Of a DNA stretch of 64,000 nt, positions 48,147-60,900 are shown piece after piece. Location: NCBI RefSeq assembly GCF_949628215.1, contig NC_134276.1:104508756-104572755 (forward strand). The letters run 5' to 3'. The number at the start of each line of letters is the position of its first letter. The stretch's first letter is position 1. The translations under genes and the position numbers were made by a program. The stretch is from Phalacrocorax aristotelis (lineage: Eukaryota; Chordata; Aves; Suliformes; Phalacrocoracidae). The notes below the pieces were generated by a model. The model saw only the letters and a list, made by a program, of their open reading frames with translations. It ran no database searches and was not told the origin of the DNA.

Positions 48147-51100
48147 AGTACTCCTGCTCCTTTTCTACTTGGTTTATTCCTTGTCCTCCTTGCCTTTTGT
48201 CACCCTACCAAAACAAGGGAATGACAACCTGTGAACAGCAGATCATAAAGTCACAATAGGAATTATATGGACTAGGATTTTCCAACACAAAGTGCTTCAC
48301 TCCATGCTTTCAAACTCATCTAAAAGTCCTTTGTTTGTTATTTTTTCAGCTATGTCTTCTGGGAAAGACTATACTTGCATTTGTGGTTTTCAGTTATTCG
48401 TTGTCCTGTCTTTGGAGAACCACCTGCTCTTCTCACCGTTTGGATACTGCTCTTCTCTCTATTTCTGCCTGCATTTTGCACTGCATTCACTCCAATGCTG
48501 TGATAGCAGAGCTGCCCGTTTGCTGCGGTGAGGTGGAGTGGGCCACTTCATTACAAAAGACAAAGTACGGTAGGGATGTGGTGAGAGTACAGACCCCTTA
48601 AGGCATGCTGAACATGCACCAGAGAAGCCTGAAACAGTATTTTGCTCTTGTAGTTGCCCTGTGAGGGTGCTGAGCTTCCCAGGCCCAGTGCCATAATGCA
48701 AGGATTAGTGCAACGAGACACGGATGGTTTCAGGATCGATAAGTGAAAAAGCTTTGAAACCAGGGTATATCTAAGTGGGCCTAGAATTTAGCAGTAGCTG
48801 CACAGGCAGGAATTTTTGCTGGGAAACAAGAACACAGCTTATATTTCATATTTCTTATGAAAAAAGCAAAAAGTCCAAATCATCTAAATAAGCTCCCTAA
48901 AGCATTTCCTGTTATTTATAAAAGTCCTAAGACATCAAGTTGCAAAATTAAGCACCTGATTTAGGAAGTGCCAGTCATAAGGTTTTCTGGCGAACCTCAG
49001 TGCCTCTGAATTATGTTTCAGTTCTGCAAGTATTCTGGCCTACATCTCTTTTACACTGCATGAAAGACCACAAAGCAGTTCTGTATTTGACTTATATGTA
49101 AAAAAGAAGAGGATTTGTTTTTGCAAATTAGGTGTTCATCTGACACAGATTGAATAAAAACCATGTGATGGTATCCTACAGAGGTAATAGTGTCTTAGAC
49201 TTTGCCTGCAGTTTATTGCAATCTCTACCGCTGAAGAGAGGGCTTATGGCCCATGCCAAACTATTAGCTTTCCTTGTGTTGCACAGAGGATTCAGTTCAG
49301 CAAACACATACTAACCACATGCAAAAGCCTTTTTGCTGAATTGGGGCCCTAGCAAACGATGCCTACCACGGTATCTTTTCTTTAAAAAATAAATTCTGAT
49401 GATGATTTTGATTTGGAGAGGTTTCAGTTTCACATCAAATAAAAGGCATCTATAAACTTTGATTAGTCTTTCCATACACCACTGCCAATGCTCATTTTTT
49501 AATATCTTTTAGCATTTCCTTTTCCATTGTATTTAAGCTGCACATTTTTAAAGGCAAAACCTACCGTCCTAAACACTCCCTTGGCAGCTGCAGCTAGCAG
49601 CTCTCACAGAACAATGATACCCAGCACTGCACTTGGAAAAAGTGCTTTTATTGACCTATTAATGATGTGTAAAAAGCAATGTGGCAGGTCTTGCTGAAGG
49701 CCTCAAGCTGCAAATCAATGGCAGTGGGTATATGTACCAATAATTGTTTAGATATCCAATTATGTTTGCTACCAAATGGGTGAAGAGTGTTATCAGTGTC
49801 CCATCTAATAGAAAGCAAAATAGGTTACATGCCAGGATCAACAGGTAGTTGAAAGGTATCACATTGCTCCCACGAAACTCTCTTACAGTGTCTGTTTGAT
49901 GTTTCATGGTGAATAATAATATTAAAGTTTTTAGTACCATTCCTCACTATCTGCTTCTGATTTTATGGAGTTTTATTAAATTCAGATCAGCAAGGTAGGG
50001 TAGCAGAGAGGAATTTGAACCTTGCGCTCACCATTGCAATCGGACAGAGCTGGTTTGTACCACTAGCTGCAGGAGGGTGTTTTATTTTTCCAGAACAGAA
50101 GTGGTAGTCATGGCAGTAGCAATACTGTCAAGCCAAAGATGAAGTTTGCTCAGTTTTTCTGCCACTGACAGAGCCTAAAGAGGCTGGAGAAGAATATGGG
50201 AATAGAGCTTACATGTACGGTACTTCTACTTAATATTTTCCCAGCCTCCAGCTTTTTGAATCATATGGGGTTTCTGTATAATTAAGAAAACCATTAACCT
50301 GTGCACTTGCTGTAGCTTCCCATTGGTTCATGTAAAATTTTAGCATCCACAGCATCTGCATCCCACGGGAAGCAGATCTACAGAGTGACAAAATACATCC
50401 ATTGGTTTGCTCAGAACTTGGATCCTATGAGGTTCATTTAGTGCCCTATAGTTCTTATACTGGAAGAGGAAGCAACCCTTCCATGTCATACCATGGTTTC
50501 ATAGACCTCTATCATATTGACTTTTAGACATGCCTTTTCCATACTCAGGAGACCCAGTTGACTATCATTTGTGGATGCACTGTTGGCTGCAGAAATTGGC
50601 ATCCCTAACTATTGCAAACGTACTGAGACTTGGTTGTCCCTAGGCTGCAGGAGATACCTCTTGCCTTCATTCTCAGAAAAGTATTTAGCAGATGTGTTGG
50701 TAGGTCTCTGTGCCTCTTGGTTGTCTGGAGCTCCTGGATCCAACCCCAGTGCTGGAAGCAAAGAATAAAACCATATACACTTAATTTTTTATAGGTCAGT
50801 TAAATGGGCGTAAATTATTCAGAGCTGGAATTTGTCCAGCACAGCAGACTTTAACAGATCTCATCTCATGAAAAAATGTACTTTAGGAATTTTTACTGGT
50901 CTTGAGGACTCAAAAACCGTCGACTTCAGTATTCCACCTACTGACATAGTGGTTCCTAGGAGCAAGCTGAGACACTGGATCAGACTGGGTGAGTCACCAA
51001 TACCCAGGAACATCCTGAGCTAAATGTCAACTGTGATTGACCCTGCGTAGTTTGTACAAGATGAAATCCTGATTTCGCATGTCCAGAGCAGATCACTAAC

Positions 51101-51903
51101 ATTCTTCATTAATTTACTGGCGCCTCCTTGAATTTGGAATCATGCCCAGCTGTATCGAGTCCCCAGAGCTATTTGTTCAAACTGGTGGAGGTTTTGTCTT
51201 TTTTAACCATTAATCACTAAATTGTGCAAAGTAAAGGGTGGGAGACAGAGCGAGAGCAGCATATAGTCACAGAAATAATACATAGTTTACCAAGAATATT
51301 AAATGAAGTCACAGATATAATTCACTAGTTATTTGTCTTTACACACACCAGCTAAGAGTGGACTAAAGTACATTTGCTGACAAGATTTGTGTGTCATCAG
51401 GAAAACATTTTATAGAGCTACCACAATAGTCCAGATATCATACTAAGAATAATAATGACAGTGCTAACACAGTACCTGAAGAACTCCTCTCAGTCAGAGG
51501 ATGTTTTTAGGTGCGTGGATGGAAAAGATAACAAATTTGCCTCATCAGGAAAAATGTGAAAGCCAATTAAAATATTTTTCCTTTGCAGAGTGTGATTTGG
51601 CAGCTAATTTTCTAAATGTTCTTTAACTCAAACAAAAATGTTTTCCATTAAAAAAAACATTATTCCTTTGCTCTTCAGTTGCGTAAGGCAAGCCTGAGAC
51701 AACCATTTTATTGCTGAAGTCTGTTTAAATTTATCTTGTGACTAATTGGGCTTTGATTAAAGTACAATAAAACATCAAGTGTCTGTAGGCTGTGTCCTAC
51801 AAATGATTACTTTTCCTTCTTCTCAAAAGTTAGATGGCTTTTGAGCCTATATGACCCAACATTTCAGTGTTCTTTAGTCTAAGGAACTACTGGTACTGTA
51901 AGA

Positions 51904-51959
51904 ACTTGCAGCAGTACTTACAATTTGTGGTTACTTGCAGTGTGTAGCAATTTGTGGTT
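51904..51959 (+). repeat. Imperfect tandem duplication (unit 27-29 bases)
   Basis: Two units each start ACTTGCAG and end CAATTTGTGGTT, at 51904-51932 and 51933-51959. Confidence 0.8.
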
Positions 51960-53127
51960 CCTCACAGAAGAAAACCACCACATAATGTACCATATTGCTG
52001 TGCTATCTTTATGAAAAAATGCTATGACTTTATTAGCTCGTAGAAACAGCAAATCTTTACTCTTGGGATGGGAGCTGGGAACTCCATGTCTCCAAGACTG
52101 TTTGTGGAGAATTCGAAATGTCTCTTGCTCAGAGCATCTGCCATAAGATCCTGTGACAAAGCCCCTAACTTAATGTTAATGGCAATTTATATTCTGCTTG
52201 CAGTTACCATAAGCTGAAGAGTGTGTATTCTGGTTTCCTATCATTTTCTACCATTGAGCATAAAGGAAAAAGGATATAAATATCATCAACATACTTTGCA
52301 TGTTAACAGAAATAAATATTCATTTCTTCCACCTGTCCCCTGCCCTCACTGACATAAAACTGAAATGCCCCTAACGGAGAAGCTGTTCTCAGGGTCAATA
52401 CAGAGTTGGGGATAAGGCTTGCGCTTTCTCCTATTATTTTTATACCTTTTTTTAACACTCTGGTTTATTTTTCTGACTTTCTCATGAGTCTGCTGTTGTC
52501 CCAGTAAGAAGGCTGTACATGACCCATTCAATCGCAATTGTCACCGCCTCTGCCCACTGTTTCTATCATCTGCACTGGGTTTTCAGATGTGCTGCTGTCC
52601 TAAAAGCTCAGCCATGCAGGAGAAAGTCTCTGGCCCAAAATCTGCAGCTGTGCAAGTGTGAATTTATTACCTAGCATTGAAAGGACAAATTAAAAATCTA
52701 CGTGTGCAATTAGATTTTTTCTTTCTCCTTTCTCTGTTTCTTTACCAGAAAAAAAAAAAAAAGCAAGTACAAAATGCACACTGAAGGGCCTTCTACACTG
52801 CTGAGGTCATATTCTGAACAATAGCACAGAAAATATGGCATGATATAGATTCATGCCTATGTAACAGCAGCTTTTATGGAATCTTGTTGAGTTTACAAGA
52901 CAGATTTGTCCACCTGCCAGCTCTGCAGGCTTCTAATCTTGAAATCCAAGCTGCATTCTCCTTGACTTCTTCATTGTCACCATAACTAACTTTCCACCAG
53001 CCAAACTGTGTCTTGCATTGTATTTATGCAAGCACACGTTCTCAGATTCTGTTTCTAGTTAATCTTTTTCATTCCCTGTCTTCCAGAGGCTGTCTGGAGA
53101 GACAGGATTATGGCCTTGGATTTTGAA

Positions 53128-53187
53128 CATATTAATGCATGATGCAGAACAGTAAAACATATCAGTACATGATGCAGAGCAGAGTCT
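53128..53187 (+). repeat. 30-base tandem duplication
   Basis: Two adjacent 30-base units, both containing CATGATGCAGA, at 53128-53157 and 53158-53187. Several mismatches show it is not recent. Confidence 0.8.
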
Positions 53188-53389
53188 TACTCATTATTCC
53201 TTAATGGACATGACTTTGCAGTTCTTAGAAGGCATAGAAATAAGAATAAATATCAACTTCAGGATGAAAAAAATTGATATGACTCTTAATATCAGCAGAA
53301 ATATATTAATTTTACAGATCTGCTTTCCAGAGCAGGAAGTGACTCTTGTTATGTGCTCGAGTTGACATCATGTATAATTCAGAGGCTAA

Positions 53390-53540
53390 GGTAGGGTGGT
53401 CCATCGGACAGGTAGCGTAGGACTCAAGAAGGTTCAAGTCCTCTTTGCTGTAATTTCACTTAAGCAAGTCACTTAAAATCTTTTGTGATTCTCTTCCCTG
53501 CTACTCAGAGAAGTAATGAAAACAAGCACAAGCAATATTT
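53390..53540 (+). mobile_element. MIR-like SINE with tRNA-type B box
   Basis: GGTTCAAGTCC at about 53430 is a tRNA-type B box, followed at the MIR spacing by ACTTAAGCAAGTCACTTAAA and then TTCTCTTCCCTG. This is the order of a MIR element (B box, GGGCAAGTCACTTAACCTC, CTCAGTTTCC). No cloverleaf can be folded around the box, so it is not a tRNA gene. Confidence 0.65.
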
Positions 53541-55407
53541 GGGGTAAACATGTCTTAAATGGATTGCAATAACTAGGCTTGCTAATCTTGTTATATACCT
53601 GCGTAAGGCCAAATAATCTTTATTCTGTTGAGTTTTCCAGAAGGACCTGTTAAAAGCATGATGATGATCATGCACAAATTGAGAAATTCAATATCACAGT
53701 GTTTTGAAGCTGTTTGTACTGAAAGTGTTCTCTTCCAGCCAGCAGGTTAGTCTATGAGGGTATTGTCATTTTTCTTTAGCTGGAGGATGCCACTTCTCAA
53801 AGCCCACAGATTATTTCTGGGCCATTGGTGCAGTAAGTTATGCTTGGCGGTTCATTTAAAAGCAAGGGACGTTGTATGGTATCCTAAGTGGAGTGTTTTC
53901 TGAAACCTCAGGCTTTTGGAAATACCTCAGGGGTGATCAGTTTGTGTTGTTCAGTGTTGGTGGATGTTGCATGATTATTTCAGAAGAGCCATATCACAGC
54001 AACAAGACAAAGTTAAGAAGAGCAGTCTGCCTGGACTTAACACTGACTTGCACTAATGGTGTCATTAGACCTTCTGCCAACATTTGCAGAAGTGTTTTAG
54101 CACATGTGAAGGCAGATCCTGCAGCTCCTTCTTGAGGGACATAAGTTCTCCTTAGTGGCACAAATAGAGCAGTCTGTTCGGAAAACGGGGTATGGGATGT
54201 GCCTATGCCTTGTCGACTGTCCCCTACACTTTGCACTCTTGGTGTTTGAACACAACAAATGAGACATAGTCCTAGTCCTCATTGATCAGCAATCTGAAAT
54301 CTCTTGATGCAAACGACATTTTTGTAGACTTAGTTTACTTGCTGAAGTTATCCCTTGAAGGACTGTGGTGAGGAGCAGAGCCATGTGGAGCCTGTGGGTG
54401 TGCTGAGGTACCACTAATCACACAATTTCCCTTTTCCCTGCCTTGCAGCCTGACTTTTCTTCTGATGTGTGGACAGATCTCAGACCTTTCAGGAATTAAA
54501 AAAAAAAGAAAAACAGAGAAGAAAAAAGAGCATGAATCAGACACAACTCCATCAGTAAAAGAGTACAAAATAAAGCCTAAAGAATAGCATTTCACACAAC
54601 TTGAACACCAGTGCACATTTCTTAGGTAGGACACCAGCTCCTCCCCACCCCTGCCCCCCCCCCCCCCCCAAATCCCACTTGCTGCTCTAGAAATTTCAGC
54701 AAATGGCCCCCACTAACCCACACCCATGTATTATCCACAAGATGACTGTACTGGCTCTAAGGTAGTAGGGATGTCTCAGGGCCACCAGAGATGAAACTTC
54801 AGGCCTTCATCACCACAGGCTCCAGAAAGTTTTCAGCAGCACAGTGAGAGCTGAAAGGCTGTCGGCAGCTTAGCTCAACAGCTTCCAGAGAGTGTGACGT
54901 CTTCAGTTTGCATACAGTGGTACATGCTACTGACTGAAGACTTCACATCCCGGCCCTCAACTGTTCAGCTGCCGTTTCCCAGAGCTGGTTCCCAACCAGT
55001 GCTGTCACGTTGACTAATACTGTATTAGTCTCTGGCACTCTCCAGAGAGTCTGTAAGTCTCATTTATCTCCTGGCTTATACTTATTCTTTCAGATACGAA
55101 CCATCACTTGTGCAACATCTACCACTGCGGTGTCTTGCTCCATGGATGAATTTCCTGGGCACTCTGGCAAGGTGAAAAACAGCTCACCCATTTTTCATCT
55201 ATTCCTTTCAGAGGTCAGCTCTGCTTTCATCAGGGAGGAGAGCCTGCAAAGATCATTGCCCTTCATGTGTACTTTCTCATCCACTTTCAACTACTTTCAC
55301 CTGCTGAACCTGTCCTATGTCTATCTCATCACCTGCATGCCTTGTTCTTAAAACTTCTAAGCCATTTTGAGAGAAGAATTTGACACATGCCTCTTCCCCT
55401 GTGCTTT
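53541..55407. other. Non-coding interval
   Basis: No exon or recognised repeat. A run of 16 Cs lies at 54654-54669. Short frames near 53.9, 54.3 and 55.0 kb show no family signature. Confidence 0.5.
54654..54669 (+). repeat. Poly-C tract of 16
   Basis: An uninterrupted C run. Its length is uncertain in any assembly. Confidence 0.92.
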
Positions 55408-56470
55408 CATAGAATCACAGAAAAGCTGAGATTGGAAGGGACCTCTTGACATCATCTGTCCCTCTTTTGAAAGCAGGACATTAGGTTTGGTTATCCAGGG
55501 CCCTGTCAAGCCAAATCTGGAGTATTCCCAGTGAAGGAGATTCCACCACTTCTCTGAGCAACCATTTCTAATGCTGCATTGTTCTCAGAGCGGATATTTT
55601 TTTTCCTTATATCTAGACAGCATTTACCCAGTAGTGACTTGTGCCCATTTCCTCTTGTCCTGTTGCTGTGCATCCCTGTGAAGACAATACTTCTGTTTAC
55701 CTCTATAAAACTACTTTTTGGCTGTTAGAAGACCATGATTAGATTCCCCATGGGCCTTCTCTTGGCTGAAAAACTCAACTCCTTCAACCTTTCCTTCTGC
55801 ATCAAGTTCTCCAGCACTCGCTTCACCAGGCTGTCTCCAATTTTTCAATGTCTCTTTTGAGCAGAGACAAAGCAGAACTGGGTGAAATAGTCCAGGTGTG
55901 GCCTGACAAGTGCCAAGTAGAGAGGAGTAATCACATCTCTTGATTTGCTGGCTGTACTTTTGCTGATGCAGCCCAGGACACAGTTTGCCTTCTTTGCTGT
56001 CAGGGCAGACCACTGGCCCATGCTTAGCCTGCTGTCTGCCCAGACCCTCAGGGCCTTTTCAGCAGAGCTGCTCCCCAGCCAGCCAGTTCCAGCCTGTGCT
56101 GTTGTTTGGGATTATTCCATCCAGCTGCAGGACTTTACATTTGTCTTCATTAAACCACAAACATTTATTGTTTTAACCTCATATTAAACGGCAATCTTGT
56201 TGGCTCAGTCTTCCAGCCTGTTGGGGTGTCTCTGTGTGGTGGCTCATCTCCTTCCAGAGTATCTCTTTTCCCAGTTTGGTATAATCCACAAATTTGGTGT
56301 GGGCATTCAGGCCCATTATCCAGGTCACTGAAAAATATGTTGAGCAGTATTGGACCCCATATCAACCCCCGAGGAATGCCATTTGTGACTGAATGTTGGT
56401 TTGGTTTTGAGCTGTTAATTAACTGTCATATTTTGAGGTTTTAGCTGGGTTTCCACCCAGCTTGTTTAGA
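55408..56470 (-). mobile_element. CR1 LINE, about 1 kb, - orientation
   Basis: The 3' end is at the left, with CATAGAATCACAGAA the reverse of the CR1 tail, followed by AGATTGGAAGGGACCTCT. Further right come the antisense ORF2 phrases, including the worn LGPILLNIFFSDLDN block (about 56290-56360, - strand) of the reverse transcriptase. The element is broken by stops. It is the longest CR1 in the window. Confidence 0.9.
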
Positions 56471-57398
56471 CCTATTCTTTGGATTTCAAGAGAGATCAAT
56501 GGTGTCAGTATAGCTTTATGGGCTTCAGAGTCCATCAGGCAATTCAGATTGAACTTTCATGTCAGAAAATGTGACTGTGAAAAACAATGAGTTTAGGGGG
56601 ACACAGTGAAGTGCTAAGGAAGAGGAACAAAAGCTGAATCAAGAAGATGGGGAGGGTAGCAGTCCTGAAATTAGGAGTTAGAAGCAGTATGTGGTTTTGG
56701 TCTTCAAAAAGGACAAAAGTTGGCAATAGAGAGAAAAAGCTTTGCGGTGTGAAGGGCTGGGTGTCTGTAAGTGGCTAAGTTCCTTCGCAACACAGAGAGG
56801 CAGCAAACACAGAAGGAAAGCAGTGAGGAGATGAGAGTATGAAAATGAAGGAAAAAGGGTGAGAAGACTAGGGAAAGGGGGGAAATTGAACACTAAAGAG
56901 AGAAATGAAGGGGCTCAGTGGGTGAAACTGAAAGTGATAGGGCAGTACCAAGAGTCAGCAAATTAAGAGGATTGATGAAATGGAAAAAATAAGACACCCA
57001 ACCTGTAAACCTATAGTGTCATTTGAGAACTCTAGTGCTTTATCACAGTGTGGTATTATGAGGCTAATTCTTGATGTTCAAAACTGTCATCTAAACCCAC
57101 ATAACTCTCCTGAGTTGTTCTAGGAAAACATAAAAATTTGAATTTTTTCTTGGTATTTCTGAGCATTTTATTTTGGCACCCACCTTTGTCATGTTCCAAT
57201 GACAAACTGAGCAGCTTGCCATGTAAATACACTCATTCATCATCAAAACCTCGCTTAGAGTCCCCTGTGTTTCCCATACTGTAACAAATACTAGAGTTTT
57301 CAGCTGAAGCGCACAGTACTGTTGGTATAAAACATAACAGGGTGTGATCATAGATTTTTGGCTTAATCTAGCTCTCACTGAAATTATTGGAAGATTTG

Positions 57399-57414
57399 CC
57401 ATTGACGTCAATGG
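57399..57414. promoter_or_regulatory. Perfect 16-base palindrome with consensus CRE
   Basis: CCATTGACGTCAATGG reads the same on both strands and holds the full TGACGTCA site bound by CREB/ATF proteins. The surrounding text resembles an old amniote repeat motif (CCATTGACTTCAATGGGA as recalled), from which one base change would create the CRE. Function is not shown. Confidence 0.5.
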
Positions 57415-57941
57415 GAAGAGAATTGGGCCCATGGTAGGAGCTACAGTAGTAGTAACAATGCGTTTGACTTATATAGCCCTCTCTCTGCTTGCCAGAGGCC
57501 TTTGGGCACTGCATATAAATGAATGCAAGACAATAAAGGAGATTAAAATGTCTCTGATTCCTGCAGGATTAGAACAGACAAACAGTGAAAATCAAAGTAT
57601 GACTATATAAGGGCCACTTCTTATGCAATGGTTCTAACTGTGTCATCACATAGTTTATGGCAGGTCATCACGTACTTGATCTCCACAGAGCTGTTGTGGA
57701 TTGATCCATGAAACCACCGCCTGCTTAGAGTTTTCTTAGCATGCAAATAAGCACAAAAAAATGGATATTGATAAAAGAGAATATTTTTAGGCTTGCAAAT
57801 CAGCCAGAATCAGTCAAATTCTTGGCCCCAGCCATGTGCTGCTGAGTAGTGTCAGATGCTCACACATACACAAATTGACATTTACAAGGCATGCTGTGCC
57901 TACTGCCAAGTTCAGAAATAAATTGCCTCTTTTGATAGGTT

Positions 57942-57979
57942 CACCAGAGCCTTCTAAGTACACCAGAGCCTCCTAAGAT
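57942..57979 (+). repeat. 19-base tandem duplication
   Basis: CACCAGAGCCTTCTAAGTA is followed directly by CACCAGAGCCTCCTAAGAT, two near-identical units. Confidence 0.88.
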
Positions 57980-60900
57980 TCATTTATTGTTTGCTACTGG
58001 AGGGACTGGAATGCTCCTGGACACAGAATGAAAATCCATTCAGCGCAGCATAAGGGAAAGTACATAAACTGAAGTACAATAACTGTGAAGTTGCAGTTTC
58101 ACAGGATAATGTTTTCAGTGTGCTGCATGTGGAGGATTAGGTGCTTGGCTGTCATTAACGGCAACGCGGGCTGCATAATTAACTCCATGTGTATACTGCT
58201 GAAAACCTTCTCCAATAAATACCAATGGCATTCACCTGGGGAGCACAGAGGAGGCTGGGTCTGACCCCTGGAGCTTTGCTTGTAAAGAATACAGCCCTGA
58301 AAGGATTTCCTTCAGCTGCACAGGGGTGATGCTGACTGTTGGTGGATCTCCCCAAGAATACATAGTATTTTGATGCTGGAGGAAGCTGAAGATCCTCATT
58401 TTGCCCCTTTGCTTGTCCAGAGCCAACGTGAGGTTAAGTCTGCAAGTCCATATGAGACAAAATCTCTGCACATTTATAGTACGGGAGAGAGGATAGCCTC
58501 ACCTGGTCAGATGATTCATAGATCAAAAATCCAGCATGCTGTCCCTTAGGCTGACCAATACAGCTCATGGTATCTCAAAGGAAACAGGTAATTCACTTAG
58601 GCAATTGTGCAATACTGTACAATAATTAGATATGACAAGTATTAGACACAGCAGCCATGAGCTTACTTCTCAGAGCCTGCAAAGCCTATTTAAACATCTT
58701 CATGAATCCCTGAGATTCAGCATTTGCCAAATTCAGATTTACCAGGCTTTGTCCTCTTCTTTGGACTGTTTTGCCTCCTGGAGAAGGTACAGGCACTAAC
58801 TTTGCAGATGAGGCCAGTTCTCAATAGCATTGTCTTTTTGCAAATAATTATAGTATGGGTTTGGACAGTTAAAAAAGATGATCTCTACCACATGGTGCTG
58901 TAATATTTATCAAGGGAGCTGAAGAAGACAAAGCTTTACCACAAACTGGCCTAGTTAGGCAAGATGGTGCCTGTGGTGAGAGGTCCTATTCCCTGTTACA
59001 GTAACTGAAAACACTGCAAAAGGAAGACGGTCAGAAGCCTTCTTCATAGTCATCGTTCTGAAAAACAGTTTGTGTGTCTGCCAGCTTGTCTGGATTTTCA
59101 GATCCAGCGAAGGTCTGGAGTTGTGTTGGCGCCACTAGCAGTAATCGTGTTGCTGTGATGGTCCCCCCTAAACGAGGGAAGGCTTCTAGGGAGAAGTATG
59201 GTTCTCTGCTGGGCTAGCTTATACACATGGGAAACACTGGGCAAACTTTGGGGTACACAAGCCCTTTTTGGCTCAGAAGGGTCTCAGCTAGAATGCCTCA
59301 TATCTTGCCTGTTTATTCCAGTTTTATCAATTGGTCTAACAAAAGGTATTGCCTCACCCTTGCTGTGGTTACATCCATAGTTCCTAGCAGCTTCAATAGT
59401 ACTTCAAGAGTATTTATCCCATTTAAAACTGACTTATGCAGCTTCAAGCCCTAGTATGAAGTGTCATGTGTGTGACCTGGTCTTGGCTTCAGCAGCACTG
59501 GTGCTGACAGCTGTGGCTGGGATGGCTGCTCTGGTTTTAAAGAAGTTTAGGGATCTTGATACACATGATACATACATCCCTAGACTTGGTTAATGTCTCA
59601 AGAATTTCTTGCAACCATAGTTAATGATGAGCTGATGCTGTCTGCAGTCATTTGATACCTCTGGATACGGTGAGCTGTGAAGGCCTGCGGGGAGGATTTG
59701 TGTAACCACGTACCTGCGTGCCAGCTGCCATTACTGGAACCAAATAGTCCTGAAATTAGTTATTAATTACATTGCCACTGTTCATAATTATTTTCTGTGG
59801 TTGTTGCCAGTCATGAAATGTGTTGACTTGACTGACTGGAAGACTGGACACTTCCCATCTATGCGGGCGTCTGTGTTGCAAACACTGCCCGCTGCCTAGC
59901 AATAACGACAGGCAAATCTCTCAGTCTTTAGACAATGGTTGTATTTTAAGGGCCTGTTATCCAGAAAAATGGGAAATAAGAAATGGAATGAGCTAGTCTT
60001 CTTCCCTCTAGCATACCTGGTTTTAAAGGCAGTGGGAAAACAAGTGCCTGACCAGCATGGTCTCACATGCAGTGGAAACGGAGGGTCAGAGCTGGGAGAA
60101 CTCACACAGACATGGTTCCCCTTACCCCCACAGCCCTCCACCTCCTCTTTAAAATACCCTGCTTTTAAATATTTGCCCCCTTTCAGGGCCAGAAGGTGGA
60201 ATCACCTTGTGAAAAAAAAAAAGGGAATATGTTGAGGGAGCACTGTTTGCCCTTCCTGTGAGAGGATTTTAGACATTTTAGAGACAGAGTTTGTTTAAAG
60301 TGCAAAGCAGCCGAGAAATGGCTTGGGAGCATTATGCTGACAAGGATGGGAATAGCCTGAGGCTCAGAGATGTGAACTCCCACTCTTGCCTACTGGTGCC
60401 TTAGTAACTGTAACCAAATAGTTCCCAGTCCGTTTTTATTAGCAGGCTTTATGCGTTTAGGGATAAATATTAAATGCTACAATTTGGTGTGAATGTCAGC
60501 TGTTGATGAAAAGCAGAACCCAGCTGGGACAGAAAGGACATTGCATCCAGGCTGTGTTTGAGGTACATGAGTGGAGCTGTGTGGGAGAGGCTCGGCTGAG
60601 TTTATTGCTCAAGGCCAGCTCGGGCTGCTGCTTCTCTGTAACTTCAGCCAAAGTAATTTGATCTACTTGGGCATGTGGCTCCACTCTGCCCTCAGAAATA
60701 CCTCTCAGCACGGTGACATTAATTCCTCCTTTTCTATTCTCTCATGTTAAAAATGAAGAGGAGAAAAATCCAGCTTTTATTGGCAGAGCATTCTGCTTGT
60801 GCCCCTTGTCATCAGGGGGCTACACCCACACCAAGCTTCCAGCTCCTGGGTGCGGGGGATTCCTGAGCATGTGCATTGGAGGCACTTGCCTGGCAGCCAG

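Larger units (their letters stand above)
46871..53389. other. Non-coding interval
   Basis: No exon or RNA gene was recognised. Includes a TAAT-rich stretch (about 47125-47180), a C-rich tract at 48123, a 28-base imperfect tandem duplication at 51904, an A-run near 52749 and a 30-base tandem duplication at 53128. Confidence 0.5.

Noticed and set aside
53400-53480. tRNA gene suggested by the B box GGTTCAAGTCC
   Set aside because: No acceptor, D or anticodon stem can be paired around it, and the downstream text follows MIR.
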